From NCBI GenBank assembly GCA_963703385.1, contig OY969816.1, forward strand, positions 2,604,001 through 2,668,000: DNA of 64,000 nucleotides, in the 5' to 3' direction. The notes under the pieces were generated by a model, which saw only the letters and a list, made by a program, of their open reading frames with translations, had not been told where the DNA came from and searched no databases. This document shows positions 35,167-43,066 of the stretch, piece after piece. The position numbers were made by a program, and so were the translations under genes. This DNA is from Rhodoblastus sp963703385 (GTDB lineage Bacteria; Pseudomonadota; Alphaproteobacteria; Rhizobiales; Beijerinckiaceae). The number at the start of each line of letters is the position of its first letter. The first letter of the stretch is position 1.

Positions 35167-35682
35167 TCAGGCCGCGTCCTTGTTGGCGTAAGCCCCGAAC
35201 ACGCGCGCCAGCTTGGCCGCAGGCGCGGTCGAGAGCTGCGCGAGCTTGGTCGCCGGGGCCGAGATGAGGCCAACCAGCTTGCCGCGCAGTTCGTCGAGGG
35301 AGGGCATGGTCGCAAGCGACTTCACGCCGTCCGGATTCAGGGCGGTGGCGCCCATCGCGCCGCCGAGGATGACGAATTTCTCGTAATCCTTGGCGAAAGC
35401 GGCCGCGACCTTGGGCGCCGCAACCGGATCGTCCGAAAAAGCGATCAGGGTCGGGCCCTTGAGAAGGGCTGCGATGGAGGCGACGTCGGTGCCTTCGAGG
35501 GCGATCTTGGCGAGGCGGTTCTTGGCGACCTGAACGCTCGCGCCGGCTTCTCGCGCCTGCTTGCGCAGGTTCTGAAGCTGCGCGACAGTCAAGCCGGAAT
35601 AGCGCGCAACCACCACCACGCCCGCCTTCGAGAAGACGTCGTGCAGGGTGGCTACGGCTTCTTTCTTTTCCGCTCTGTCCAC
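35167..35682 (-). CDS. rplJ: 50S ribosomal protein L10
   Basis: A 171-aa protein that anchors L7/L12 dimers to the 50S stalk. It starts MDRAEKKEAVATLHDVFSKA from a GTG at 35680-35682 (no ATG fits) with a GAG-rich site upstream, and contains VVARYSGLTVAQLQNLRKQA and the C-terminal helical L12-binding tail. In other bacteria L10 represses its own operon through a leader RNA. The roughly 900-bp upstream region could hold one, but I cannot define it. Confidence 0.97.
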   Translation of the reverse strand: MDRAEKKEAVATLHDVFSKAGVVVVARYSGLTVAQLQNLRKQAREAGASVQVAKNRLAKIALEGTDVASIAALLKGPTLIAFSDDPVAAPKVAAAFAKDYEKFVILGGAMGATALNPDGVKSLATMPSLDELRGKLVGLISAPATKLAQLSTAPAAKLARVFGAYANKDAA

Positions 35683-35697
35683 AGTGCTCTCACTTCA

Positions 35698-36353
35698 ATG
35701 GGCGAAGCCACATAGCCCGTTTTGGACGGGCGTTCTTCCGAACGCCCTTATGGGCCCGCCGGTTGCCGACATGCCGCGGAACATAAGCTCCACGGCGCCG
35801 AAAAGCCTGTCCCCACAAGTGACGCCCGCGAAACGCGCGCCGCCGTGGATCAGAGGGTTCAAACCAAACCGCCGGAAGCGCAAACTTCCGGAAAAAAGGT
35901 CTTTCCCCGTCTATGCTGGCCGTCCCTCCCGCGATTCGCGCGCGGTCGTTCTGACAATTAAGCTCCCGCGCAAAGGCGGGAGCGCCGGCAGTCTCGGACA
36001 GGACGTGGCCGAAAACCCGATTCCGCCGCTCAGGACGAAACGGGACCCCCGGCCAATCCGCCGCCGGAACCCGGCCTGAAGACCGGATTCGGCGGAAGCT
36101 GAATTGTTGCAAACAAGGCGTGACGCCAAGCCCTTGGTCGATCCGTGAAAAAAACACAACACCGAACGATCCGACCGAGCGGCCTGGAGCGCCAAGCAAT
36201 CCTGTTTCGACACAAATTTTTCCAAAAGGCGGAGACCTGCCGCGACGCCATATCCGCAGGGGCGACGATTCCGTCGCCCGAACCTTGGTTTCTAAACGCT
36301 CTCGCGCCCTCTGCCAAGAGGGGCGAAAACATTTTTTTGGAATTGTCAAGCAG
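35698..36353. other. Non-coding spacer between rplA and rplJ
   Basis: No frame here has a convincing ribosome site or recognisable protein on either strand. The stretch must carry rplJ leader sequence and possibly its promoter. A TTGACA on the minus strand (about 36345-36350) has no good -10 at the right distance, so I do not call it. The next 180 bp toward rplA are filled by the 85-bp repeats listed separately. Confidence 0.5.
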
Positions 36354-36540
36354 CGCGATCAAAAATCGCGCCGCTTGACGTTTCACAATCCCATAACCCG
36401 ATCCGAAAAGTCTGCAACTTTTCGGGGTTATGGGCCGGCGCGATCAAAAATCGCGCCGCTGGATTTTTCTCAATCCCATAACCCGATCCGAAAAGTCTGC
36501 AACTTTTCAGGGTCATGGCGAGGCGCGATTATAAACCGCG
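36354..36540. repeat. 85-bp direct repeats made of hairpins, upstream of rplJ
   Basis: Units start at 36354, 36439 and 36524 (partial). Each has a GC hairpin GCGCGAT-caaaa-ATCGCGC and a second long inverted repeat CATAACCC ... CCGAAAAGT-ctgc-AACTTTTCGG ... GGTTATG. The second hairpin core is related to the core of the MITE-like repeats at 0.5, 14.2 and 43.9 kb. Confidence 0.88.
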
Positions 36541-36598
36541 CCCCTCATCCCTCCCCCTTGTGGGGAGGGTGGCCGTGAAACGGCCGGGTAGGGCTTAC

Positions 36599-37297
36599 TC
36601 AGTGGTGGGCGACCGTGATCGACGCCGGATCGACCTTCACGCCCGGACCCATGGTCGAGGAAAGCGCGATACGCTGCAGATAGGTTCCCTTGGCGCCGGT
36701 CGGCTTGGCCTTGACCACGGCCTCGACGAAAGCGGTGATGTTCTCCGCCAGCTTCTCATCGCCGAAGGACGCCTTGCCGACCGAGCCCTGAACGATGCCC
36801 GCCTTTTCGACGCGGAACTCGACCGCGCCGCCCTTGGAGGCCTGAACCGCCGCGGCGACGTCCATGGTCACGGTGCCGACCTTGGGATTGGGCATCAGCC
36901 CGCGCGGGCCCAAAACCTTGCCGAGGCGGCCGACCAGCGGCATCATGTCCGGGGTGGCGATGCAACGGTCGAAATCGATCGTTCCGCCCTGGACGCTGGT
37001 CACCAGATCTTCCGCACCGACCACGTCCGCGCCCGCCGCCTTGGCTTCATCGGCCTTGGCGCCGCGGGCGAAAACCGCGACCCGCAGGGTGCGGCCGGTG
37101 CCGTTCGGCAGATTGACCACGCCGCGCACCATCTGGTCGGCGTGCTTGGGATCGACGCCGAGATTCATGGCGATTTCGACGGTCTCGTCGAATTTGGCGC
37201 TGGCGCGCTCGCGCACGAGCTTGATGGCCTCACCGACCGGATAAAGCTTGGTGCGCTCGATGCCCTCGCGGGCCTTGACGATTCTCTTGCCGTTCAT
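36599..37297 (-). CDS. rplA: 50S ribosomal protein L1
   Basis: A 232-aa L1-stalk protein that binds 23S rRNA and moves the E-site tRNA. ATG 37297 (MNGKRIVKAREGIERTKLYP) begins 5 bp after the rplK stop. The conserved MMPLVGRLGKVLGPRGLMPN and the C-terminal GAKGTYLQRIALSSTMGPGV are present. In many bacteria L1 is the autoregulator of the rplKA mRNA. Confidence 0.98.
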   Translation of the reverse strand: MNGKRIVKAREGIERTKLYPVGEAIKLVRERASAKFDETVEIAMNLGVDPKHADQMVRGVVNLPNGTGRTLRVAVFARGAKADEAKAAGADVVGAEDLVTSVQGGTIDFDRCIATPDMMPLVGRLGKVLGPRGLMPNPKVGTVTMDVAAAVQASKGGAVEFRVEKAGIVQGSVGKASFGDEKLAENITAFVEAVVKAKPTGAKGTYLQRIALSSTMGPGVKVDPASITVAHH

Positions 37298-37301
37298 CGT
37301 C

Positions 37302-37730
37302 TTACCCCACAACTTCCAGGCCGATGGACTTGGCGGAGCCCTCGATCATGGCCATGGCGGCCTCGATCGAGTGCGAATTCAGATCCGCCTGTTTCTTTTC
37401 CGCGATCTCGCGGATCTGGGCGCGGGTGACCTTGCCGACGAAGCCGCGGCCGGTGGTCTTGGAGCCGGACTTGATATCGGCGGCCTTCTTGAGGAAATAA
37501 GAGACCGGCGGCTGCTTCATCTCGAAGGTGAAGCTGCGGTCGGCGTAAGCCGTGATGACGACGGGGATCGGCATCCCCTTCTCCATCTGCGCCGTCTTGG
37601 CGTTGAACGCCTTGCAGAACTCCATGATGTTCAGGCCGCGCTGACCGAGCGCGGGACCGATCGGCGGCGAAGGATTCGCCGAGCCGGCCGGGACCTGAAG
37701 CTTCACGTAACCCGTGATCTTCTTCGCCAT
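37302..37730 (-). CDS. rplK: 50S ribosomal protein L11
   Basis: A 142-aa GTPase-centre protein that binds 23S rRNA domain II. The N-terminal Pro-rich hinge KLQVPAGSANPSPPIGPALG and C-terminal rRNA-binding part (IKSGSKTTGRGFVGKVTRAQ) match the family. GGGAG precedes ATG 37730. First gene after the break in the usual secE-nusG-rplKA order. Confidence 0.98.
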   Translation of the reverse strand: MAKKITGYVKLQVPAGSANPSPPIGPALGQRGLNIMEFCKAFNAKTAQMEKGMPIPVVITAYADRSFTFEMKQPPVSYFLKKAADIKSGSKTTGRGFVGKVTRAQIREIAEKKQADLNSHSIEAAMAMIEGSAKSIGLEVVG

Positions 37731-37898
37731 ATTGGCTGCTCCCTTGGAGGTTTCCCGTCCGCCCGGGAAGGACGAAACGAAAATGCGCGGCCGACGGAAA
37801 ATTCCGCCCCGCGCGGGTTGCAGGTCGCGGTGCGGTTCTTGACCCGGCTGGCGACCGGAAAACCTCCCGCGGAACGACCTTCATTCGAAGGATGCCGG

Positions 37899-37927
37899 TC
37901 TTTAGCCGCCTTTGCCGCGCTTGGCAA
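37899..37927 (-). promoter_or_regulatory. Candidate sigma-70 promoter for rplKA
   Basis: On the minus strand TTGCCA (37927-37922) and TAAAGA (37904-37899) are separated by exactly 17 bp and lie about 170 bp upstream of the rplK start. Matches to the consensus are 5/6 and 4/6. Having its own promoter would be needed because nusG is no longer adjacent. Confidence 0.45.
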
Positions 37928-37944
37928 GCATTTTGGCGGCGACA

Positions 37945-38394
37945 TCAGACGGGAATGGAAATCGGCTGGCCCTTTTCCAGAATATAGGTCGAGACGATCC
38001 GGGTCGGCTCGGCGCCGGTGCGGAACAGATGCGGACGCCGCGCCGCGATCTGCGCGACGTCTCCGGCTTTCAGCGCGCGCGGCGCTTCGCCCTCGACCTG
38101 CAGCAGGCCCCCGCCCGCGACGATATAAGCGGATTCGATGCCGGGATGGATGTGGCGCGGCACGTCGAAACCGGCCGGCGCCTCGGCCGCAACGATGAAA
38201 GTCTCGAAAGCCTCCGTCGGCCCGTCGATCCGCGCCAGGATTTCATAGCGCAGGCCAGGCGATGCGGCATGTCCCCACCCGCCGGAATCCGCCGCAGCGC
38301 AGAAAGGACAAAACAGAATCGGGCGACGCGCCAAGACCGAGCCTCCAAAGCAGCACCCCCGAAAATTGGCCGCCGGCTTTTTTGAAAAGCTCAT
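37945..38394 (-). CDS. Cupin-domain protein
   Basis: About 149 aa from ATG 38394 (MSFSKKPAANFRGCCFGGSV). The cupin motif 1 is clear: VPRHIHPGIESAYIVAGGGL (two His and Glu metal ligands), and motif 2 is partly visible (KAGDVAQIAARRPHLFRTGA). The N-terminal CPFC and flanking Cys may be a small metal site. No strong ribosome site decides the start. Function unknown; possibly a small-molecule binding or regulatory protein. It lies in the segment that separates nusG from rplK. Confidence 0.75.
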   Translation of the reverse strand: MSFSKKPAANFRGCCFGGSVLARRPILFCPFCAAADSGGWGHAASPGLRYEILARIDGPTEAFETFIVAAEAPAGFDVPRHIHPGIESAYIVAGGGLLQVEGEAPRALKAGDVAQIAARRPHLFRTGAEPTRIVSTYILEKGQPISIPV

Positions 38395-38567
38395 GCTCAA
38401 TCGAAGGAGCGCCAAGATTCGCGCGTCCAAGATTGGCGCGTCCAAGATTGGCGCGTAAACGCGTAAAAGTGAAATTGCAACCTCTCCCAGGACGAAACGC
38501 CGGCCGGCCGGATCGATCCGCGTTTGTGTCGGCGCGGGACCGGCTTCCCTGGCGCCGTCGCGGCGCT

Positions 38568-38855
38568 TCAGGACGACGGCGTCTTCGACGTCCGCTCGAT
38601 CTCCCCGGCTGGCCAGGAAGGAACGCGCGCCGAGGCGAGCGCCTCGGGATCGGCGGCGCACCACTGCGTCCCGGCAAGCTGAGCCCAGCGGCCGAGGGCG
38701 TCCGCCATCAATTCCGTCTCGGCTTGGCCGACAAATTCGCTCGAACTGGTCAACATCCGCATCTGCAGCACCAGATAATGCGCGGAAACCACGGTTTCGA
38801 GCAAAAGGTCGTCGATCGGGACATTGCCCTCCTTGAAAGGCGCGTGGTTTTTCAT
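38568..38855 (-). CDS. Hypothetical protein
   Basis: A 95-aa protein from ATG 38855 (MKNHAPFKEGNVPIDDLLLE). The longer frame to 38999 looks non-coding. The helical middle contains TVVSAHYLVLQMRMLTSSSE and a later WAQLAGTQWCAADPEAL. No domain recognised. A 15-bp threefold tandem repeat (CGCGTCCAAGATTGG) lies between it and the cupin gene at about 38423-38460. Confidence 0.55.
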   Translation of the reverse strand: MKNHAPFKEGNVPIDDLLLETVVSAHYLVLQMRMLTSSSEFVGQAETELMADALGRWAQLAGTQWCAADPEALASARVPSWPAGEIERTSKTPSS

Positions 38856-39049
38856 ATGTTTTAACCCTTTACGCCGAATTTGTGGCGATTTGGCGCCACA
38901 TTGTCTAAACTGGCGTCGTGCAAGGGATTTCGCCCGCGCCGACCGGACAACCATAAGTAGCGCCCCCGCCGGCGAATGTCGCGCAGATAACATTTGCACT
39001 AATTTCCTGGATACCCAATCTTCGTCATTAACGCGCCAATCTCAAGCTA

Positions 39050-40110
39050 GAGCATTCCCCGGCTAACATGATCCATAGCCATCATGTCGGAAATAATTTG
39101 AGCATTCTGGTGGGCTGAACTCGTCGAGGATGGCGCCGATGCGGTCCCATAGTTTATCGACGGTTCTTTCCTTGGCTTTTCGCAGCAGGGCCTTGAGCTT
39201 GGCGAACATCATCTCGATGGGATTGAGATCAGGCGAATATGGCGGCAGATACAGCAGCCTGGCGCCCGTGCTTTCGATGATCGTGCGCACGCCTGCAACC
39301 TTGTGAGCCGGCAGGTTGTCCATGACGACAATGTCGCCTTCGGTCAGGGTTGGCGCGAGGTTCTGCTCAAGCCAGGCTTGGAAGATCACGCCGTTCATCG
39401 GCCGATCGACAACCAAGGGTGCGGTGATGGCGTCATTGCGCAACCCGGCCACGAAGGTCGTTGTTTTCCAGTGCCCATGCGGCGCGTAATCGACCAGACG
39501 CTTGCCCTTTTGGCAGCGTCCACGCGTGCGCGTCATCTGGGTGTTTGTGCCGGTTTCATCGACGAAAACCAGTTTGTCCGGATCAAGCGCCAGTTGCGCC
39601 TCTTTCCATTCTTCGCGCGCCTTGGCCACGTCTTCCCGGTGCTGCTCGCTGGCGTGCAGCGTTTTTTTTATAGCTGAGTTTGTGGCGCTGAAAAAACCGC
39701 GCGATCGAGCTGTCTGTGGTTTTGCAATGAAGCTCTTCCAGAAGACGAGACTCAATCTCGGCTAGCGTGAGGTCGGGTTGGCGGGAGACCAAAGCCAACA
39801 ACCATTCCGCATGGGCGTCCAGCGGTGATGGCCTCGCTTTCTTGCCGGGCTTTTCAGCAAAGCTGCCCGTCTCTTTAAAGCGCCTGAACCACTTTATCGC
39901 CGACGATTCAGAAACCAACAATTGCCGCGCCGCAGCCCGCCGCGACACCCCTCCTTCAACCAACGCAATCACACGCTTACGCAGATCGAAGGAATGGCCT
40001 CGCGACATCTTGCGCCCCCAAATCAGAGAGAAGCGCAGATTCGCTCATTCCTGAGCATAAGGGAATCCCACCTCGTCAAAAATGCGAGTCAGAACATGCG
40101 GGGAATGCTC
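39050..40110 (-). mobile_element. IS630-family insertion sequence with TA target duplication
   Basis: A 1061-bp element whose ends are GAGCATTCCCCG (39050-39061) and its exact complement CGGGGAATGCTC (40099-40110). A TA dinucleotide flanks each side (39048-39049 and 40111-40112), the target preference of IS630/Tc1-mariner elements. It carries a transposase in two overlapping frames on the minus strand and ends 6 bp before the start of the Crp/Fnr gene. Confidence 0.93.
39063..40008 (-). CDS. IS630 transposase, two frames joined at an A8 run
   Basis: Frame 1 (40008 to 39583) gives MSRGHSFDLRKRVIALVEGG with an HTH (SRRAAARQLLVSESSAIKWF) up to RHKLSYKKNAA. Frame 2 (ending 39063) holds the DDE domain: LVFVDETGTNTQ (D), IVVMDNLPAHK (D) and YSPDLNPIEMMFAKLK (E). 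They overlap at an A8 run at about 39664-39671, a typical slippery site. IS630 elements commonly need one frameshift to make the full transposase, so this is probably an intact gene. Confidence 0.87.
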
Positions 40111-40116
40111 TAAGCA

Positions 40117-40854
40117 ATGATCAACAAAAGCATCGACGCCTTCGGCAATTTGAAGCGATGCCCGGTTTTCGCGACGCTGACCGACGCTCAGCTGCGCGAA
40201 CTGGCGGGGAAAGCGCGGGTCGAACATTTCACGGAGCGGACTCTGCTGACCCTGCGCGGCGAAATGCCCGACCACATCCGCTTCATCGTCAGCGGAAGCA
40301 TCGACCTCGTGCTTTCGACCTCGGATGGCGGCTATTCGAGCCTGCCGATGTTCGAAGGGCGCTGGGCGACGTGGCTCGGCTGTTTCGGCGCGGAGCCGCT
40401 GGTCCACGACCTGTGGAGCTCCAGTAACGCCACTTGCGTCGCCTTTCCCTGCCGCGACGTCAGAAAGGCCGTCGCGAACAACCCCGACGCCTTGCGCGAG
40501 GTGATCGAGCAGGTCGGCGACTGGACGCGCTTTCTGACCGGCTGGATGCTGTCCTTAGCCGCCTATGGCCCGGAAAAGCGGCTGGTCTACCTGCTGCTGC
40601 TCGCCTCGTCGGACGCCTGCGCGATCACCCGGGAAGGCCATCCGACCGCGCTCACCCATACCCATATCAGCCAGTTCGGCTTCGGCTCGCGCCAGAAGGT
40701 CAGCCGCCTGCTGCGCGCGCTGGCCGAAAAGGGACTGGTCGAAATGCGTTATGGCGGGGTGACGATCTCGTCCCGCGCCAAGCTCCAGGCCTATCTCGCC
40801 GACGACAACGTCCCGGCGCCGCGCGCGGCGGGCAAGGCGGAAAGACTGGCCTGA
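40117..40854 (+). CDS. Crp/Fnr-family transcriptional regulator
   Basis: A 245-aa DNA-binding regulator. The N-terminal cyclic-nucleotide-like beta-barrel (about residues 10-120: LRGEMPDHIRFIVSGSIDLV) and C-terminal winged HTH (about 165-225: HTHISQFGFGSRQKVSRLLR) are visible. No N-terminal Cys cluster like Fnr is seen. The IS630 element ends 6 bp before ATG 40117, so the native ribosome site and promoter are displaced; GGGGA inside the IS end is 12 bp upstream. Expression may be reduced or driven from the IS. An internal start would cost the barrel. Confidence 0.87.
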   Translation: MINKSIDAFGNLKRCPVFATLTDAQLRELAGKARVEHFTERTLLTLRGEMPDHIRFIVSGSIDLVLSTSDGGYSSLPMFEGRWATWLGCFGAEPLVHDLWSSSNATCVAFPCRDVRKAVANNPDALREVIEQVGDWTRFLTGWMLSLAAYGPEKRLVYLLLLASSDACAITREGHPTALTHTHISQFGFGSRQKVSRLLRALAEKGLVEMRYGGVTISSRAKLQAYLADDNVPAPRAAGKAERLA

Positions 40855-40897
40855 GAGACCGGCTCAGGCCATGGCGCGGGCCGACGCTGCGGGCGAT

Positions 40898-41263
40898 CTA
40901 TCCTCCAGCCCCGGCGGCGAGCCGCCCTTTTTCACGCGCCAGAATCGCTTTGGCGTCGAGCGCCGCGATGGGCCGGGTCCGATCCGCGGGAATTTCGCCG
41001 GCGAGCCGAAGCATCAGATAACGCGCGCAGCAAACCCGCAGAAACGAGGCGAAATTGTCCACCGCCCCATGGGCTTCCAGCAATTCCTCGTAAAGCCGCG
41101 CCAGAATTTCGGCGACGCTCAGATTGTCGCGGCAGGCGATCTCCTCCAGCAGCGTCCAGTAAATGTTCTCCAGCCGGACGCTGGTGGCGAACCCATGCAT
41201 CCGCACCGAGCGCAGCCGGGTTTCCCATAGGGTTGGATCGGCCTTGACGAACAACTGGCACAT
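40898..41263 (-). CDS. Ribbon-helix-helix domain protein
   Basis: A 121-aa protein with an RHH segment SVRMHGFATSVRLENIYWTL followed by LEEIACRDNLSVAEILARLY, which matches the RHH_4 type found in Alphaproteobacteria (a few are misannotated as aryl-sulfate sulfotransferases). Probably DNA-binding. Convergent with the Crp/Fnr gene. Confidence 0.82.
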   Translation of the reverse strand: MCQLFVKADPTLWETRLRSVRMHGFATSVRLENIYWTLLEEIACRDNLSVAEILARLYEELLEAHGAVDNFASFLRVCCARYLMLRLAGEIPADRTRPIAALDAKAILAREKGRLAAGAGG

Positions 41264-41365
41264 GGTCCGCGCCGCGCCATCTCGGCGGCTTCAGGTTTTC
41301 CGCCCGCCGTCGCCAAAAGATAGGCGCGGGCGCGGATCATTGCAAATCCGCAGCCGCCTCGCGTT

Positions 41366-41968
41366 TCACGCCGCCGAGCGATGCTCGATCGCGCCGACCG
41401 GCGCGCCGATCATCATCAGCAGCCGGCCGAGCCAGGCGGGATGCGCCGGCCAGGCCGGGGCGGTCACGAGATTGCCGTCGGCCGCCACGGCGTCGATCGG
41501 GATATTGGCGTAAATTCCGCCGGCCAGTTCGACCTCGGGCTGGCAGGCCGGATAAGCCGAACAGGTCCGTCCCTTCAGTACGCCCGCCGCCGCCAGCACT
41601 TGTGCGCCGTGGCAGATCGCCGCGACCGGCTTGTTGGCGGCGAAGAAGTGGCGGACCAGCTCGAGCACGTCCTGGTTGAGGCGCAGATATTCCGGCGCCC
41701 GACCGCCGGGAATGACCAGCGCGTCGTAATTGTCCGCCTTGATGTCGGCGAAGGTCGCGTTGAGGGTGAAATTGTGGCCGCGCTTCTCGCTGTAGGTTTG
41801 CTGGCCTTCGAAATCATGGATCGCGGTGGCGATGGAATCGCCGGCCGCCTTGCCCGGGCAGACGGCGTCGACGCGATGGCCGACCGCCGTCAAGGTCTGG
41901 AAGGGGACCATGATCTCATAGTCCTCGCCGAAATCGCCGACGATCATCAGGATGTTCTTGGCGCTCAT
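41366..41968 (-). CDS. DJ-1/PfpI-family protein
   Basis: A 200-aa cytoplasmic protein of the class I glutamine amidotransferase-like superfamily. The fold's nucleophile elbow AAICHGAQVLAAAGV carries the conserved Cys. DALVIPGGRAPEYLRL is the preceding oxyanion/Glu region. Such proteins act as deglycases, chaperones or peptidases; which applies here is unknown. Confidence 0.88.
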   Translation of the reverse strand: MSAKNILMIVGDFGEDYEIMVPFQTLTAVGHRVDAVCPGKAAGDSIATAIHDFEGQQTYSEKRGHNFTLNATFADIKADNYDALVIPGGRAPEYLRLNQDVLELVRHFFAANKPVAAICHGAQVLAAAGVLKGRTCSAYPACQPEVELAGGIYANIPIDAVAADGNLVTAPAWPAHPAWLGRLLMMIGAPVGAIEHRSAA

Positions 41969-42112
41969 GATTGTCCTCCCTGCGCTGAGCCGCAGAAGAA
42001 CATTATGGGCGCGCGCCGCGCGCCCGGGTGTTACCCGGTTATCGCGCGAAACGAGACGGGCCGGGATGCCCCGGCCCTGAAACTCAAGCTCAACTCAGCC
42101 CGGCTTGCCGCT

Positions 42113-42165
42113 CAGCCAAGCTTGTCGACTTAACCGAGTTTGTCGCCTTAACCGAGTTTGTCGAC
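42113..42165. repeat. Tandem repeat of the nusG 3' end (18-nt unit, three copies)
   Basis: On the minus strand the sequence reads GTCGACAAACTCGGTTAA, then GGCGACAAACTCGGTTAA, then GTCGACAAGCTTGGCTGA. Each encodes (V/G)DKLG-stop. The copies differ at a few positions. Confidence 0.9.
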
Positions 42166-42681
42166 CTGGCCATATTCCAGCTCGACCGGCGTGGCGCGGC
42201 CGAAGATGGAAACCGCGACTTTTACCCGCGAGCGGCCCTCGTCGACTTCTTCGATCAGGCCTTCGAAAGTGGCGAAGGGGCCGTCGTTGACCCGCACCTT
42301 TTCGCCGACCTCGAAGGAAATCGAGGTTTTCGGGCGTTCGACGCCCTCCGCGACCTGGCCCTTGATGCGCTCCGCCTCATGCTCGGGGATCGGCATCGGC
42401 TTGTTGTCGGAGCCGAGGAATCCGGTGACCTTGGGCGTATTCTTAATGAGATGGTGCACGTCGTCGGACAGGTCGCATTTCACCAGCACATAGCCGGGGA
42501 AGAACTTGCGCTCGGAATTGAACTTGCGGCCGCGCCGCACCTCGACGACCTGCTCCGTGGGAACCAGGATCTCGTCGAATTTATCGCTCAGTCCGCGTTG
42601 GGCCGCGCCTTCCTTGATCGCTTCGGCGACCTTCTTCTCGAAATTGGAATAGGCGTGGACGATATACCACCGTTTGGTCAT
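42148..42681 (-). CDS. nusG: Transcription termination/antitermination protein NusG
   Basis: A 177-aa factor bridging RNA polymerase with ribosome or Rho. ATG 42681 gives MTKRWYIVHAYSNFEKKVAE; the NGN domain is followed by a C-terminal KOW (GEKVRVNDGPFATFEGLIEE). It ends VEYGQVDKLG-like. Past the stop the last 18 nt (VDKLG plus stop) are repeated twice more in tandem. Directly downstream of secE. Confidence 0.98.
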   Translation of the reverse strand: MTKRWYIVHAYSNFEKKVAEAIKEGAAQRGLSDKFDEILVPTEQVVEVRRGRKFNSERKFFPGYVLVKCDLSDDVHHLIKNTPKVTGFLGSDNKPMPIPEHEAERIKGQVAEGVERPKTSISFEVGEKVRVNDGPFATFEGLIEEVDEGRSRVKVAVSIFGRATPVELEYGQVDKLG

Positions 42682-42724
42682 GGTCTGATCCAGGAAAAGC
42701 GAAAGTCTCTTGCGGTCGCCGCCG

Positions 42725-42916
42725 TCAGCGGCCCAGGCCGAGGATGAAGCCGACGAAAAGACGGATGATCTCATCGACCGAGAGGAAGAACAGCGAGGTC
42801 ATGAACACCATCAGGATGACGACGCCGGTGGTGATCAAGGTTTCGCGGCGGGTGGGCCATGTCACCTTTCTGGCCTCGGCGCGGACGTCCTGCAGGAAAT
42901 TGAACGGATTGGCCAT
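42725..42916 (-). CDS. secE: Preprotein translocase subunit SecE
   Basis: A 63-aa single-span membrane protein of the SecYEG channel. ATG 42916 gives MANPFNFLQDVRAEARKVTW, then PTRRETL, the SecE amphipathic-helix signature, followed by one transmembrane segment (VILMVFMTSLFFLSVDEII). The longer frame to 42961 includes leader. Upstream of nusG by 43 bp. Confidence 0.97.
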   Translation of the reverse strand: MANPFNFLQDVRAEARKVTWPTRRETLITTGVVILMVFMTSLFFLSVDEIIRLFVGFILGLGR

Positions 42917-43020
42917 GGTCGTCCCGATTCGGCCGTCCCGCGAGCCTTCATCAAACGGCAAACGGGCGGGTAGCGAAAAGAAAGGCGGCGCGGGACCTTT
43001 CGGCCACGCGCCACGCGCCC

Positions 43021-43049
43021 CTTATATCGAAGGCGCGCGGCCGCGCCAA
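43021..43049 (-). promoter_or_regulatory. Candidate sigma-70 promoter for secE-nusG
   Basis: On the minus strand TTGGCG (43049-43044) and TATAAG (43026-43021) with a 17-bp spacer, about 105 bp upstream of the secE start. Nothing else in this spacer is better placed. Confidence 0.5.
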
Positions 43050-43066
43050 GTTTTTTCTTGACAGGG

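Noticed and set aside
36343..36351. A TTGACA -35 box for rplJ on the minus strand
   Set aside because: No acceptable -10 hexamer at 16-18 bp.
38243..38677. Pentapeptide-repeat-like protein (LGRANLGRANLG) on the minus strand
   Set aside because: Only three units, arising from a 15-bp DNA repeat; the rest of the frame is Arg/Pro-rich and overlaps the cupin and hypothetical genes.
43033..43056. Terminator (GGCGCG-CGGC-CGCGCC followed by T-run) on the plus strand
   Set aside because: No plus-strand gene ends there; the palindrome lies inside the candidate secE promoter spacer.
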